DNA from: Gammaproteobacteria bacterium
GTDB taxonomy: Bacteria > Pseudomonadota > Gammaproteobacteria > S012-40
DNA: 64,000 bases
Assembly: GCA_029881255.1 (NCBI GenBank)
Contig: JAOUMY010000001.1
Span: 124,001-188,000 of the forward strand
Reading direction: 5' to 3'
Position 1 is the stretch's first letter. Every line of letters begins with the position of its first letter. This document shows positions 1 through 8,758 of the stretch, one piece after another. A model generated the notes under the pieces. It was not told the origin of the DNA. It did not search any database and saw nothing but the letters and a program-made list of their open reading frames with translations. A program made the position numbers and the translations under genes.

Positions 1-102
1 TTCACCTGGTTTAATACCCCCCGTTATTGGGAGGAGCAGCTAAACCAGCTGCGCGAACAGCAGGACAAGCTACGCGAGCCACCGCTCAAGCTCAACCTGT
101 AA
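1..102 (+). CDS. C-terminal end of an unidentified protein
   Basis: An open frame enters from the left edge and ends in TAA, giving the last 33 residues of a protein. The tail is hydrophilic and rich in Gln, Glu and Leu (it contains WEEQLNQLREQQDKL), as in an amphipathic or coiled-coil C-terminus. No domain can be recognised from so little sequence. Its stop codon overlaps the stop of the convergent gene on the other strand by 11 bases. Confidence 0.55.
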   Translation, partial: FTWFNTPRYWEEQLNQLREQQDKLREPPLKLNL

Positions 103-703
103 CTCGCTTTAGATTGCGCGCAATCGCCTCGCTGATTTGCGGGCCGATGGTTTGCCCACCTATATAGGAATCGGTGAAAGCATATTCATACTTCAGATCC
201 GTCAGCGCGATTGCCCCAATCACCCTATTTTCCCAGGAGTAATCATCGCTATGTTCACTGAGCGTTGGTAGTCCCGCGTCGTCCATATCCAATGCAGCGC
301 CAAAAAAGATTGTTGCCGGAATATTGCGCAACCTCAACGCACAATTCCCCCGCGTACGCCCTGACATGGGGAGAAAATCGATTGTCCGTGAAAGACGGGT
401 TTTGTTATCTATGATGACATCCACATGCCCGCTTATTGACGTTTGCTCAGCAGCAGAAGCAATAGCTTTAGCATTTAAATACTTACGCCAGTCATCGAGA
501 TCAAACACGGCGAGATGACTCGTCAGAAAAATGTAAGCAACTCCCTTGTCACGCAGCTTTGCCGCCAGTTCAGGGTCGAATTTAGGCGTATTTACCAGAA
601 TACCGCCACATTCCTTGTCATGAATCAGATACACCGCCGGCGACAGCCTTCCATCCTGTACTAAAGTAATTTCGCGCCCTGCTAGTTTGCATATGGTTTT
701 CAA
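92..703 (-). CDS. Metallo-beta-lactamase-fold protein without metal ligands
   Basis: 203 residues. The strand pattern resembles an MBL-fold hydrolase: an early GGILVNTP strand, then a FDPELAAKLRDKGVAYIFLTSH segment where the metal-binding loop should be, and later a PMSGRTRGNCAL segment resembling the usual PxxGHTxGS strand, followed by FFGAAL in place of FTGD. The canonical HxHxDH is replaced by TSHLAVFDL and the GHT histidine is Arg. Metal-dependent hydrolysis is therefore doubtful, and a binding or structural role is as likely. It is monocistronic, with a divergent gene beginning 165 bases away. The fold assignment is moderately sure; the function is unknown. Confidence 0.7.
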   Translation of the reverse strand: MKTICKLAGREITLVQDGRLSPAVYLIHDKECGGILVNTPKFDPELAAKLRDKGVAYIFLTSHLAVFDLDDWRKYLNAKAIASAAEQTSISGHVDVIIDNKTRLSRTIDFLPMSGRTRGNCALRLRNIPATIFFGAALDMDDAGLPTLSEHSDDYSWENRVIGAIALTDLKYEYAFTDSYIGGQTIGPQISEAIARNLKRVTG

Positions 704-803
704 ATGGTTACTAACCTCTCTTTACAGCGTACATGGCATACAATTTGAAACAATTTATGTGACCGTAGACGAATTCCCCTTTGCGCCAATCATACTGAAC
801 GGC

Positions 804-830
804 TAAAGGAAAATTCCAACCACCCGATAA
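804..830 (+). promoter_or_regulatory. Sigma-28 (FliA)-type promoter
   Basis: TAAA at 804-807 is followed by exactly 15 bases and then CCCGATAA at 823-830. This matches the flagellar sigma-28 consensus TAAA-N15-GCCGATAA with one mismatch. It lies 38 bases before the ATG of the half-receiver gene and upstream of pomAB, which fits late flagellar-class expression of the stator genes. Confidence 0.65.
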
Positions 831-868
831 TTAGAAACCTTATCCAGAGGGGTAAAAAGGAGAAAACC

Positions 869-1093
869 ATGATACATAAAGTCCTGGTGGTAGATGATGG
901 AAACGAACGCATAACGGCACTTATAACGGGGTTAAGTGATGCAGGATACGAAGTTATTGTAGTACAAAATTCAAACTTGCCTGCGTTGCAGGAACACATT
1001 CGAACACACCAACCCGATTTTCTGATGTTGGATGAAGACAATGTTATCGATCTTTCCAACAAAGAATTCGATATCACCAACATCGCCGCATAA
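869..1093 (+). CDS. Half-length response-regulator receiver-like protein
   Basis: 74 residues with a strong ribosome site (AAGGAGAAAACC) before ATG. The N-terminus IHKVLVVDD supplies the acidic pair (Asp9, Asp10) of a receiver domain, and FLMLDED supplies a candidate phospho-acceptor at Asp55. The chain then ends after about 19 more residues, so the Thr/Ser, Lys and last helices of a 120-residue receiver are missing. The opening is most like NasT/AmiR-type receivers, where DD is followed by xxR/E. It sits behind a sigma-28-like promoter and 66 bases upstream of pomA, so it is probably co-transcribed with the stator genes. It may be a decayed receiver or a small binding protein. Confidence 0.6.
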   Translation: MIHKVLVVDDGNERITALITGLSDAGYEVIVVQNSNLPALQEHIRTHQPDFLMLDEDNVIDLSNKEFDITNIAA

Positions 1094-1112
1094 CCCCTCA
1101 CTTCAGGAATAG

Positions 1113-1152
1113 TTTTTGCTCTCGTTTAGTATCGCCTAAACGAGAGCAAAAA
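1113..1152 (+). promoter_or_regulatory. 17-bp perfect hairpin just upstream of pomA
   Basis: TTTTTGCTCTCGTTTAG at 1113-1129 is perfectly complementary to CTAAACGAGAGCAAAAA at 1136-1152, with a 6-base loop. The stem ends 7 bases before the pomA ATG. The only Shine-Dalgarno-like bases (CGAGAG) lie inside the right arm. There is no T-run after the stem, so it is not a standard terminator on either strand. It may mask the ribosome site or act as an mRNA processing point between the half-receiver gene and pomA. Confidence 0.6.
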
Positions 1153-1159
1153 CATTCCC

Positions 1160-1966
1160 ATGGACTTCGCCACCCTCGCTGGATTGGTTTCCGGCATCGT
1201 CATTATCACGCTGGCGGTTGCTACGGGATCCAACTTCTCGGTATTTATCAACCTGCCTGGTTTTCTCATTGTACTTGGCGGCACGGCGGCAGCGGTATTG
1301 ATCAAGTTTCCGCTCAAAACCTGTCTTGAAAGTTTTATCGAAGGCTTGAAGACGGCGTTTGTCGATCGCTCAGAACGTCCTCTGGATCTCATACACATCG
1401 CGACTCATTTAGCGGACAAAGTGAGAAGACACGGGCGTCTTGTGTTGGAAGACATTCACATTAAGAATGCTTTTTTCAGAAAAGGCTCAATGCTAATCGC
1501 CGATGGCCGTAGCGAAGAATTTATCCGCAAGGTTATGACGATGGATATGGATCAGACTATCGAAAGACACTTGGTCGGTGAACGCGTATTTCGTGCCATC
1601 GGTGAATCCGCACCCGCATTCGGTATGATCGGCACCCTGGTCGGTCTGGTGCAAATGCTGTCAAATATGGAAGACCCGAAGGCCATTGGCATGGGTATGG
1701 CCGTCGCTTTGTTAACAACGCTATATGGCTCATTGATTGCCAATCTTGTGGCGCTGCCCATTGCAGATAAACTGCAAATGCGCGCTTATGCCGAACACAC
1801 CAACAAGGCATTGATAATAGAAAGCCTCGTCAGCATCGAGAAAGGGGTTAACCCGAAAATTATGGAAGAAGTTCTGCTTACCTATCTGCCAAGCCGGGAA
1901 CGTGAAGCAGCAGCAAGCGGTGAAACAAGTCATAGCGTTCCCGATGAGTTAAAAGGCCCGCGCTAG
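1160..1966 (+). CDS. pomA: Flagellar motor stator protein PomA/MotA
   Basis: 268 residues of the MotA/PomA ion-channel family. The N-terminus MDFATLAGLVSG and the following hydrophobic helix (about 5-25), the second helix near 30-50, and the conserved C-terminal pair of helices (GESAPAFGMIGTLVGLVQML and the helix after it) are typical of PomA-type proteins. With PomB it would form the stator that converts ion flow into rotor torque at the inner membrane. It resembles the PomA group more than enterobacterial MotA, which suggests but does not prove sodium coupling. The stop lies two bases before the ATG of pomB. Confidence 0.93.
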   Translation: MDFATLAGLVSGIVIITLAVATGSNFSVFINLPGFLIVLGGTAAAVLIKFPLKTCLESFIEGLKTAFVDRSERPLDLIHIATHLADKVRRHGRLVLEDIHIKNAFFRKGSMLIADGRSEEFIRKVMTMDMDQTIERHLVGERVFRAIGESAPAFGMIGTLVGLVQMLSNMEDPKAIGMGMAVALLTTLYGSLIANLVALPIADKLQMRAYAEHTNKALIIESLVSIEKGVNPKIMEEVLLTYLPSREREAAASGETSHSVPDELKGPR

Positions 1967-1968
1967 AC

Positions 1969-2646
1969 ATGGGATACGATGTCAAATACCAGCGACGCAA
2001 TAATACGCCCGTCTGGATGGTGACGTTCGCCGACATGATGGCCCTGCTGTTGACGTTTTTTATCATCATGCTGTCTTTTTCCACTATGGATTTGAAAAAG
2101 TATAAAGCCGTTAGTAGTGCGATTGAACAGAGCTTTGGTCAGGGCCAACCACACGAAGAGAATACCTCTGCAATAAAACCCATCGTCCCCTTACCCGAAC
2201 CAGAGCCCAAACACAGCCTGGAAAAACAACTCCTGAACATTTTGCAAAAAGAAATCTCTGAGGGGGTATTATTTGTTGAGAGGCAAGATCAACTCATCAT
2301 TATCCGCTTTCCAGAACAAATTGCCTTCTCCAGCGCTAGCGATCGACTTCGTCCCGAATTTAGTCCGCTGCTGGAAAAGATTGTTTCCGTCGTAACGAAA
2401 AGCGAAGGTGAAATCGTTGTCACCGGTCACACTGACAAGCTGCCGATCAATACCGAACGCTTTCGTTCAAACTGGGATTTATCTGCCGCACGCGCGGTTT
2501 CAGTTGTGCACGCCATGCTGGAACACTCTCAGATAAATCCAAAACGGATGACGGCTCAGGGGATGGCAGATACCCGACCATTGGATGCGGCAGAAAACAC
2601 CGCTTCCAATCGACGGGTTGAAATCTCCATACGCGAAATTGAATAG
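1969..2646 (+). CDS. pomB: Flagellar motor stator protein PomB/MotB
   Basis: 225 residues. A short cytoplasmic N-terminus leads into one membrane helix that begins TFADMMALLLTFF; Asp22 in this helix is the ion-carrying residue known from MotB and PomB. A linker containing a Pro/Glu-rich stretch is followed by an OmpA-like peptidoglycan-binding domain (about 110-220) with the VTGHTDKLPI and NRRVEI motifs, which anchors the stator to the wall. It is shorter than Vibrio PomB. It forms an operon with pomA. Confidence 0.93.
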   Translation: MGYDVKYQRRNNTPVWMVTFADMMALLLTFFIIMLSFSTMDLKKYKAVSSAIEQSFGQGQPHEENTSAIKPIVPLPEPEPKHSLEKQLLNILQKEISEGVLFVERQDQLIIIRFPEQIAFSSASDRLRPEFSPLLEKIVSVVTKSEGEIVVTGHTDKLPINTERFRSNWDLSAARAVSVVHAMLEHSQINPKRMTAQGMADTRPLDAAENTASNRRVEISIREIE

Positions 2647-2725
2647 CGCCTAGACTGCGATAGAAGATTATCTAGCGTATCGCCACATCCATCATCGTTG
2701 CATGCCCATCAGACGACACACCTTC

Positions 2726-4081
2726 TTATCCAGGCTGTCTATGCTTGGCCATGTATTCATCCTTCATCTTCTTCACCTTACCTGCCAGCAGGATGAGACA
2801 CAACAGGTTTGGTATCGCCATTAGAATATTAGTGAGATCGGCCAGCCCCCACACCAGATGCAATGGCACGGCAGCACCCACCACAACCAGGCCGGTATAC
2901 ACAACACGATACGGCATCACTGCCTGCTCGCCAAAAAGAAAACGCGCAGAACGGTCACCGTAATATGACCATGCAATTATCGTAGAGAATGCGAACAAGG
3001 TCAGACCAATACCGACTACCCACGCGCCACCTTCACCCAATGATTGACTAAATGCGTAGGCGGTTAACGCTGCGCCGACTGCGTCATCCGGTTTATTGAG
3101 ATAGCTGCCGGTGATAATAATGACCAGCCCCGTCAGCGTACAGATAATGAGGGTGTCTATAAAAGGTTCCATCATTGCCACCAAACCTTCGCGCACCGGC
3201 TCATTCGTTTTAGCGGCGGCGTGCGCCATGGGAGACGAACCCAGACCTGCCTCATTGGAAAACAAACCTCGCGCCACGCCCCAACGTATTGCTTCGCCAA
3301 TAGCGGCGCCACCAACAGCCCAGGGATTGAGCGCATGATTCAACACCAGATAAAACGCATGTGGTATCGCCTCAATATAATTGATCAACACAATAACTGA
3401 CGCTGCGATATACATCACAGCCATAAAGGGAACGATTACGGCAGCGACTTTGGCAATACGCTTAACGCCCCCGAGTATCACCAGGCCAACCAGGGTAGCC
3501 ATGATGATTCCTATCCACCAACCATTATCTTTCAACGAAGGATTGATAAAAGACAGTCCGTCCACAACAGAATTGGCCTGCACCATATTGCCGATCCCAA
3601 ACGAGGCAATCAATGCAAAGACCGCAAACAGCGTCGCGGTACGTTTCATTTTCAGACCATGTAATAAGGTATACATAGGTCCGCCAGCAATCTGACCACC
3701 GGGATGTATTTCGCGATATTTCAATGCCAGCGTACACTCAGTGAATTTAGTCGCCATCCCAAAAAACGCAGTTACCCACATCCAGAAAAGCGCTCCCGGC
3801 CCGCCAAGAGATATCGCTGTTGCAACACCGGCAATGTTTCCAGTGCCTACTGTTGCAGATAGTGCTGTAGACAGGGCCTGAAAATGCGTTACCTCGCCTG
3901 CGTCATCTGCCTTAGAATACTTTCCACCGATAAGCTGCATGGAGTGACGAAACCCACGGAACTGAATCATCCCCATTCTTATCGTCAAGTAAAAACCGAC
4001 GCCGAGTAATACGCCAAGTGTCAGCGGACTATTCCACAAAAAACCCGATGCAGCTCCCACGATCTCTGTCAGCCATTCCAT
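2726..4081 (-). CDS. AGCS-family sodium:alanine/glycine symporter
   Basis: 451 residues with about ten hydrophobic helices, the normal length for the alanine or glycine:cation symporter family (AlsT/DagA/AgcS). Family signatures include FQALSTALSATVGTGNIAGV near the N-terminus, the GGPGALFWMW stretch, and the GLFSNEAGLGSSPMAHAAA segment. It would import alanine or glycine together with sodium across the inner membrane. It is monocistronic and convergent with pomB. The substrate cannot be fixed from sequence. Confidence 0.93.
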   Translation of the reverse strand: MEWLTEIVGAASGFLWNSPLTLGVLLGVGFYLTIRMGMIQFRGFRHSMQLIGGKYSKADDAGEVTHFQALSTALSATVGTGNIAGVATAISLGGPGALFWMWVTAFFGMATKFTECTLALKYREIHPGGQIAGGPMYTLLHGLKMKRTATLFAVFALIASFGIGNMVQANSVVDGLSFINPSLKDNGWWIGIIMATLVGLVILGGVKRIAKVAAVIVPFMAVMYIAASVIVLINYIEAIPHAFYLVLNHALNPWAVGGAAIGEAIRWGVARGLFSNEAGLGSSPMAHAAAKTNEPVREGLVAMMEPFIDTLIICTLTGLVIIITGSYLNKPDDAVGAALTAYAFSQSLGEGGAWVVGIGLTLFAFSTIIAWSYYGDRSARFLFGEQAVMPYRVVYTGLVVVGAAVPLHLVWGLADLTNILMAIPNLLCLILLAGKVKKMKDEYMAKHRQPG

Positions 4082-4262
4082 ATTTCATTCACTCGCTGTT
4101 CAAATGTTTCCAATAATTGCAAAGCACATTCCATAATCCCACAACCGCCTAAACGTATTCAAACAATATTTACATTCCAGTCTTCATTATCACGGTACTA
4201 GTAGTCAATTTGCGCAGCCCAAAAGCCGAATAATGTAAAACGATCGTTACAGAATTGCGTAC

Positions 4263-6488
4263 ATGTCTTTCACAAAAACAATGCTGGTTTTACTTACCAT
4301 CGGAGTGGTAATACACGCCGTGGGTCTTCCCATTCTTGCACTGCTAAATGGAAGCTCATCGCTGATGCTAATCGCCAGCATGGCACTATCGTTAGCGACC
4401 ATCGTTCTCCTTTACCTCTATGCTCGCTCACACGGAAAAAATGTACAGGAAGCACGCATACAGATGCAAAACATTAATCGGCGCATGCAATTAATCGGCG
4501 ATATCAGCATGGTGGCAACAGGACAATATCAACTCAATCGTAATGTGATACATCTTGGCCTAAAGAGCCTGACGCATTACCTAGGCGCATCTGCCGCTGT
4601 CTTTGTAGCGTTTGAAGGACAACATGCGAATTCAGACGAAAGCATACAATCTTATATAAATCGGCAACATTTTAAGCGCCCAGAGGTTTCCGGTCTCCTG
4701 GAAAAACTGGAAGCACTCGCGATCACCGACTTCGCGCTGCCCAGTTTTCGAAAATTCTCCCACACCGTTCCAACACAGCTTTACGACAATCTGCAGTCTC
4801 ATGTCCTATTCAAGAACCACGGACAGTGCAAGCATTTGTTGATACCAATACTTTCCGGGGGAAAAAACTATGCCTTGATTAGTGTATTTCTAAAGGAAGG
4901 CAATATATTAAATCTTGATCAAATAGAATTTCTCAATACCATCGCCGGCTATTACGGCAATTTTTTCGAATTGACCGACAACCGACAAAGCCTCAACGAC
5001 CACATCAGACGCTTAAAGAATTCACAACGGGTCGCGAAAGTCGGATCATGGGAATATAGTCTACAGAACAACAACACCTACTGGTCGGACCAGGTATTTG
5101 ATATTTTCAATCTGGGCGTTAACTCGATTACACCAAGCATCGACGCACTCATCGAGCTCGCTCATTTCTCCGAACGCCGTCGTCTGCGCACATTTTTATA
5201 CTCTTTGAAGCCAGGCGAAGAACGTACTTTCGAGTATCACGCAACAAAAGCAAACGGCGAGGAAGTTGTCATCTGCATACGTACTGATGGAGACAATAAA
5301 AACGATAATGTACTGGCTGGCGTCATTCAGGATGTCAGCGAACAATACCGCCTTGACCAGTTAAAAGAAGACTTCATCTCTACTGTCAGCCATGAATTGA
5401 GGACGCCACTTACCGCCATAAAAGGCTCACTATCGCTGATTGACTACGATAAAAAGTCGAATACCAGCGATTCCGACATACATTTATTGGATATCGCCAG
5501 GAAGAATATCGATCGTCTGTTATTTCTGGTCAATGACATCCTGGATATACAGAAAGCCAATAGCGGGCAAGTGGAATTAAAACTACAGAACATTGACCTG
5601 AACAATCTGGTTACTGATGCACACAAACAAATGGCTCACTACGCAAGCCAATACGGTACCGAGATTAAACTTAGCAAACCTGATAAACCGATAATTTCCA
5701 GCATTGATAGTAACCGACTAAACCAGGTATTACTCAACCTGCTATCCAACGCCGTAAAATTTTCACCCGAAAACAGTATCATCGAGCTGCGCCTGGAGGA
5801 GCTCGAAAACAAAGCACGGATACTGATAGTAGACACCGGACCTGGAATACCGGATGACTTGAAAGACAAGGTATTTGAAAAATTCACGCAGGTAAACGCA
5901 CAAAATCTGAAGAAGACCAGAGGAACGGGGCTAGGCCTGTGTATATCCCGGCTCCTGGTTGAGAAGCATGGTGGGAAGATCGGCTTTTATAGCAACCCTA
6001 TAAGGGGAACCACCTTTTATATCGAACTTGACACCATTGATAGCACGCCTGCTCAGTTACCCGGCAAGCCTGGTCAAAGTAACCCAAGCTTGCCACAAGC
6101 ACTTGTGATTGAAGACGACGTAGCCACCAGTCGACACTTAAAAGCGGTGTTACAACGGTTAAACGTCAGCGTTGACTGCGCGTACAGTACGGAACAGGCT
6201 GATGACTTGCTCGCAAAAAAGCGCTACGACCTTATCACTATCGATATTATGTTACCCGACAAGAACGGTGTTACCTACGTTAAGGAAATACAAGCGAATA
6301 AAGAAATGAAGAACGTTCCGATTTTGATCATTTCCGCCATCACGGAAATTATGCAGAAAAGCGAAGAGGCGAAAGGCGTACACGTCTATAAATGGTTTAG
6401 CAAACCTTTCGACATAAAAGCATTTGCTGCGACGATTGAGGAACTGACTAACAAGGACAATACCACTACGACCCGCCGTGCCAGTTAA
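4263..6488 (+). CDS. Membrane hybrid sensor histidine kinase with receiver
   Basis: 741 residues. Two membrane helices lie at about 5-27 and 33-53 with almost no periplasmic loop. A GAF-like region spans roughly 70-245 and a PAS domain 255-365 (it begins RVAKVGSWEYSL). The HisKA helix has SHELRTPL with phospho-acceptor His377, then HATPase_c with the N box (NLLSNAVKFS), DTGPGIP and GTGLGL. A C-terminal receiver has the EDD acidic pocket, phospho-acceptor Asp661 in TIDIMLP, and SKPF. The receiver is complete, so a phosphorelay to a separate histidine phosphotransfer protein is likely. The signal is unknown. The 3' end overlaps a convergent diguanylate cyclase by 4 bases. Confidence 0.92.
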   Translation: MSFTKTMLVLLTIGVVIHAVGLPILALLNGSSSLMLIASMALSLATIVLLYLYARSHGKNVQEARIQMQNINRRMQLIGDISMVATGQYQLNRNVIHLGLKSLTHYLGASAAVFVAFEGQHANSDESIQSYINRQHFKRPEVSGLLEKLEALAITDFALPSFRKFSHTVPTQLYDNLQSHVLFKNHGQCKHLLIPILSGGKNYALISVFLKEGNILNLDQIEFLNTIAGYYGNFFELTDNRQSLNDHIRRLKNSQRVAKVGSWEYSLQNNNTYWSDQVFDIFNLGVNSITPSIDALIELAHFSERRRLRTFLYSLKPGEERTFEYHATKANGEEVVICIRTDGDNKNDNVLAGVIQDVSEQYRLDQLKEDFISTVSHELRTPLTAIKGSLSLIDYDKKSNTSDSDIHLLDIARKNIDRLLFLVNDILDIQKANSGQVELKLQNIDLNNLVTDAHKQMAHYASQYGTEIKLSKPDKPIISSIDSNRLNQVLLNLLSNAVKFSPENSIIELRLEELENKARILIVDTGPGIPDDLKDKVFEKFTQVNAQNLKKTRGTGLGLCISRLLVEKHGGKIGFYSNPIRGTTFYIELDTIDSTPAQLPGKPGQSNPSLPQALVIEDDVATSRHLKAVLQRLNVSVDCAYSTEQADDLLAKKRYDLITIDIMLPDKNGVTYVKEIQANKEMKNVPILIISAITEIMQKSEEAKGVHVYKWFSKPFDIKAFAATIEELTNKDNTTTTRRAS

Positions 6489-7867
6489 TCTCCTGCGACG
6501 ATGACTCGATTTCGCCCACTCTCTTTCGCAGCGTAGAGTGCCTTGTCAGCGCGTTCAAACACATCGTCCATATTATCGCCTTCGACAAACTCCGAGATAC
6601 CGCAGGAAATCGTTATCGAAACCGGTTCTCCCTTGAAGTGAAATCCGAGCGCCTCGATAGTCGTCCGTAATTTTTCAGTAACCGCTTTAGCAGAAGACTT
6701 ATCGGCGCCAGGCATAATCAACACAAACTCTTCGCCACCAAATCTGGCTAGATAGTCGGTTTCCCGTATTCGTGAAGCCAGCGTCTTAGCAATGGTTTTT
6801 AACGCCTTGTCGCCAGCGACATGCCCATAGTTGTCATTAATACGTTTAAAATGATCCACGTCAAACACCACCACCGAGAGCGGATGGCCAAAGCGCTTCC
6901 AACGCGCAAATTCCTCGTTTATCCGGCCTATATAACCTAGCCGATTCGGAATGCCCGTCAACGCATCCATTTGCGCCTGTATGCGCTCCTCCTTCACCTT
7001 GTCGCGAAGTTTGACGGTTTCCTCTTCCAGTTCATTGAGGCGAGATATCAGGCTTTTTACTAATTGACCGTCTTTTCCATGGCGCGTATTTTCATCCTGG
7101 CGAAATTTTGAAACATGACTTTCAATCGCTTCGATACGACTTTGAATCGTCTTCTTCAAATGGTCGATTTCATCTGTTTCGGCCATGGTGTTGCGCAGGC
7201 CGAGCATTTCTTTTTTAACGGCATCATTCAGTTCATTGCCTCTCTTCAATGACGCCATGCGTGACTCTTCATTGCCCTGGATAAAAGTATCCAACTCCTG
7301 GAGCCTGCCAGTCACCTGCTTCAAAAACGACTCAGTATCCAGTCGCTCATTGTTAATCTTAATGCGTATGTCATTGGCAATTTCTGCCACCAGTTCCAAC
7401 ATGCCCGACCAGGAGCCGGATGACACCCCCGCCTCCAGACACTTTTTCAGTAGTTCAATCTTGTCATCAAGATCTGTTGGCAAACTGATGTTTTGCAGCA
7501 ATTGATAGAGAATTTCGGAAATCAACAAGGCACAAATCTGGTTGCTGTTTGCGCCCGGAATCTTATGTGTTTCTTCAGGCGGATCCAGCGGCGACACCGC
7601 CCTACCCGTCAGATCCTTCATCAAGGCTTTTACGGCACGTTCCAGCGCCGGCATATTTATCGTGTCTGAGATCGCATTTCCGATATTATCGAGATGCAAC
7701 TCAAGCTCGCTCGTTTCCTGCTGGAAAAGTGACACCACATCGCTAAACGATGTGCTGATCAGCCCTACGGCTGACTTCAAATCATGGCTGATGCTTTCGA
7801 GTTCCTGCTCAGCTTCTTCCAGTTGGATACGCCAGCGGTCGGCGTCAGATGGTTGGTCCTTCGACAT
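6485..7867 (-). CDS. GGDEF diguanylate cyclase with coiled-coil N-terminus
   Basis: 460 residues with no membrane helix. Residues 1-290 are helical and charged, with coiled-coil stretches. The C-terminal GGDEF domain (about 295-458) carries FGGEEF, the signature of an active cyclase, and has RETD five residues before it, which is the RxxD product-inhibition site. It would make cyclic-di-GMP in the cytoplasm and be inhibited by its product. The SD (CAGGA) sits directly before ATG. It is convergent with the hybrid kinase. The YcgR-like brake at 45.6 kb is a possible downstream effector, though its own binding motif is weak. Confidence 0.93.
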   Translation of the reverse strand: MSKDQPSDADRWRIQLEEAEQELESISHDLKSAVGLISTSFSDVVSLFQQETSELELHLDNIGNAISDTINMPALERAVKALMKDLTGRAVSPLDPPEETHKIPGANSNQICALLISEILYQLLQNISLPTDLDDKIELLKKCLEAGVSSGSWSGMLELVAEIANDIRIKINNERLDTESFLKQVTGRLQELDTFIQGNEESRMASLKRGNELNDAVKKEMLGLRNTMAETDEIDHLKKTIQSRIEAIESHVSKFRQDENTRHGKDGQLVKSLISRLNELEEETVKLRDKVKEERIQAQMDALTGIPNRLGYIGRINEEFARWKRFGHPLSVVVFDVDHFKRINDNYGHVAGDKALKTIAKTLASRIRETDYLARFGGEEFVLIMPGADKSSAKAVTEKLRTTIEALGFHFKGEPVSITISCGISEFVEGDNMDDVFERADKALYAAKESGRNRVIVAGD

Positions 7868-7951
7868 TCCTGTTCAGGCCTCATACCTTTTTCGTCAATC
7901 ACGTACTGGCTAGGGAAAGGCAAATAGTTTGCCGATTGAAACGTGGATAGA

Positions 7952-8734
7952 TTACAAACTTACTGAAGCCGGCACGATCACCTCCATGCTGATCGGCAGA
8001 TGATCTGAGTATGTGTACGGAAGGACTTGCACATTTTCAATTCTCAGGCTGGATGACACCAGGATATGATCCAGCTTGCGTGTAGGCTTCCAGCTGGGAT
8101 AGGTGTTCAAACCCCATACGGGAGCGCCGAGCCCGGTTTGCCGAAGTAGCGACTGAAGCTCCTCACTGTCAGGCTGACAATTCATATCCCCCATCACCAC
8201 AACATGTTCGTATTCTTTTACCAGGGCCGCAATATAATCCAACTGTATGCCTCTGGACTTTCTTCCCAGTGCAAGATGAATCATAACCACGATAAGCTGG
8301 GAGTCATCCTGTCCAAAACGTGCGACTAGTGCGCCTCTTCCGGGCACGCGGCCTGGAAGCTTGTGATCTTCGACTGAGATGGGCGTATAAGAGCTTAGCA
8401 AACCATTGCTGTGTTTGGCGATATGGCCGAGACGGCGATTGGTTTGATGTGTCCAGAAAGGAAAACGCGCGCGCTCGGCGAGATACTGGGTTTGATTGAC
8501 GTAACTGCTGCGTATGCTACCGGCATCGACTTCCTGAAGACCAACAATATCATGACCCTCGAGTATTTCTGCGATTTGGTTCAGGTTCCTGAAATGCGTT
8601 TCATGGGGAAACACATGACGCCAGCTGCGCGTCACATAGTGATGAGGCTTAACCGACGCAATCGCTACCTGAATGTTGTAGCTCATTAAGCGTAAACGCG
8701 TTCCCACGCGATCGGTGTTTTGATCAGATGCCAT
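7952..8734 (-). CDS. Endonuclease/exonuclease/phosphatase-family hydrolase
   Basis: 260 residues of the EEP (DNase I-like) superfamily. The metal and catalytic motifs are in order: LMSYNIQ near residue 17, GLQEVD near 60 with the metal-binding Glu, HLALG around 150, VVMGDMNCQPDS near 175, KLDHILVS near 225, and SDHLPI near 245. There is no signal peptide, so a cytoplasmic location is likely. Substrates in this superfamily include nucleic acids, phospholipids and phosphoinositides, and the exact one cannot be told here. It is encoded just downstream of, and on the same strand as, the acetolactate-synthase-like gene (24-base gap). Confidence 0.9.
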   Translation of the reverse strand: MASDQNTDRVGTRLRLMSYNIQVAIASVKPHHYVTRSWRHVFPHETHFRNLNQIAEILEGHDIVGLQEVDAGSIRSSYVNQTQYLAERARFPFWTHQTNRRLGHIAKHSNGLLSSYTPISVEDHKLPGRVPGRGALVARFGQDDSQLIVVMIHLALGRKSRGIQLDYIAALVKEYEHVVVMGDMNCQPDSEELQSLLRQTGLGAPVWGLNTYPSWKPTRKLDHILVSSSLRIENVQVLPYTYSDHLPISMEVIVPASVSL

Positions 8735-8758
8735 TTTTTGCTTGCGATTTATTGGTCA

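Noticed and set aside
1113-1152. Hairpin before pomA as a terminator
   Set aside because: No T-run follows the stem on either strand, and pomA starts 7 bases later.
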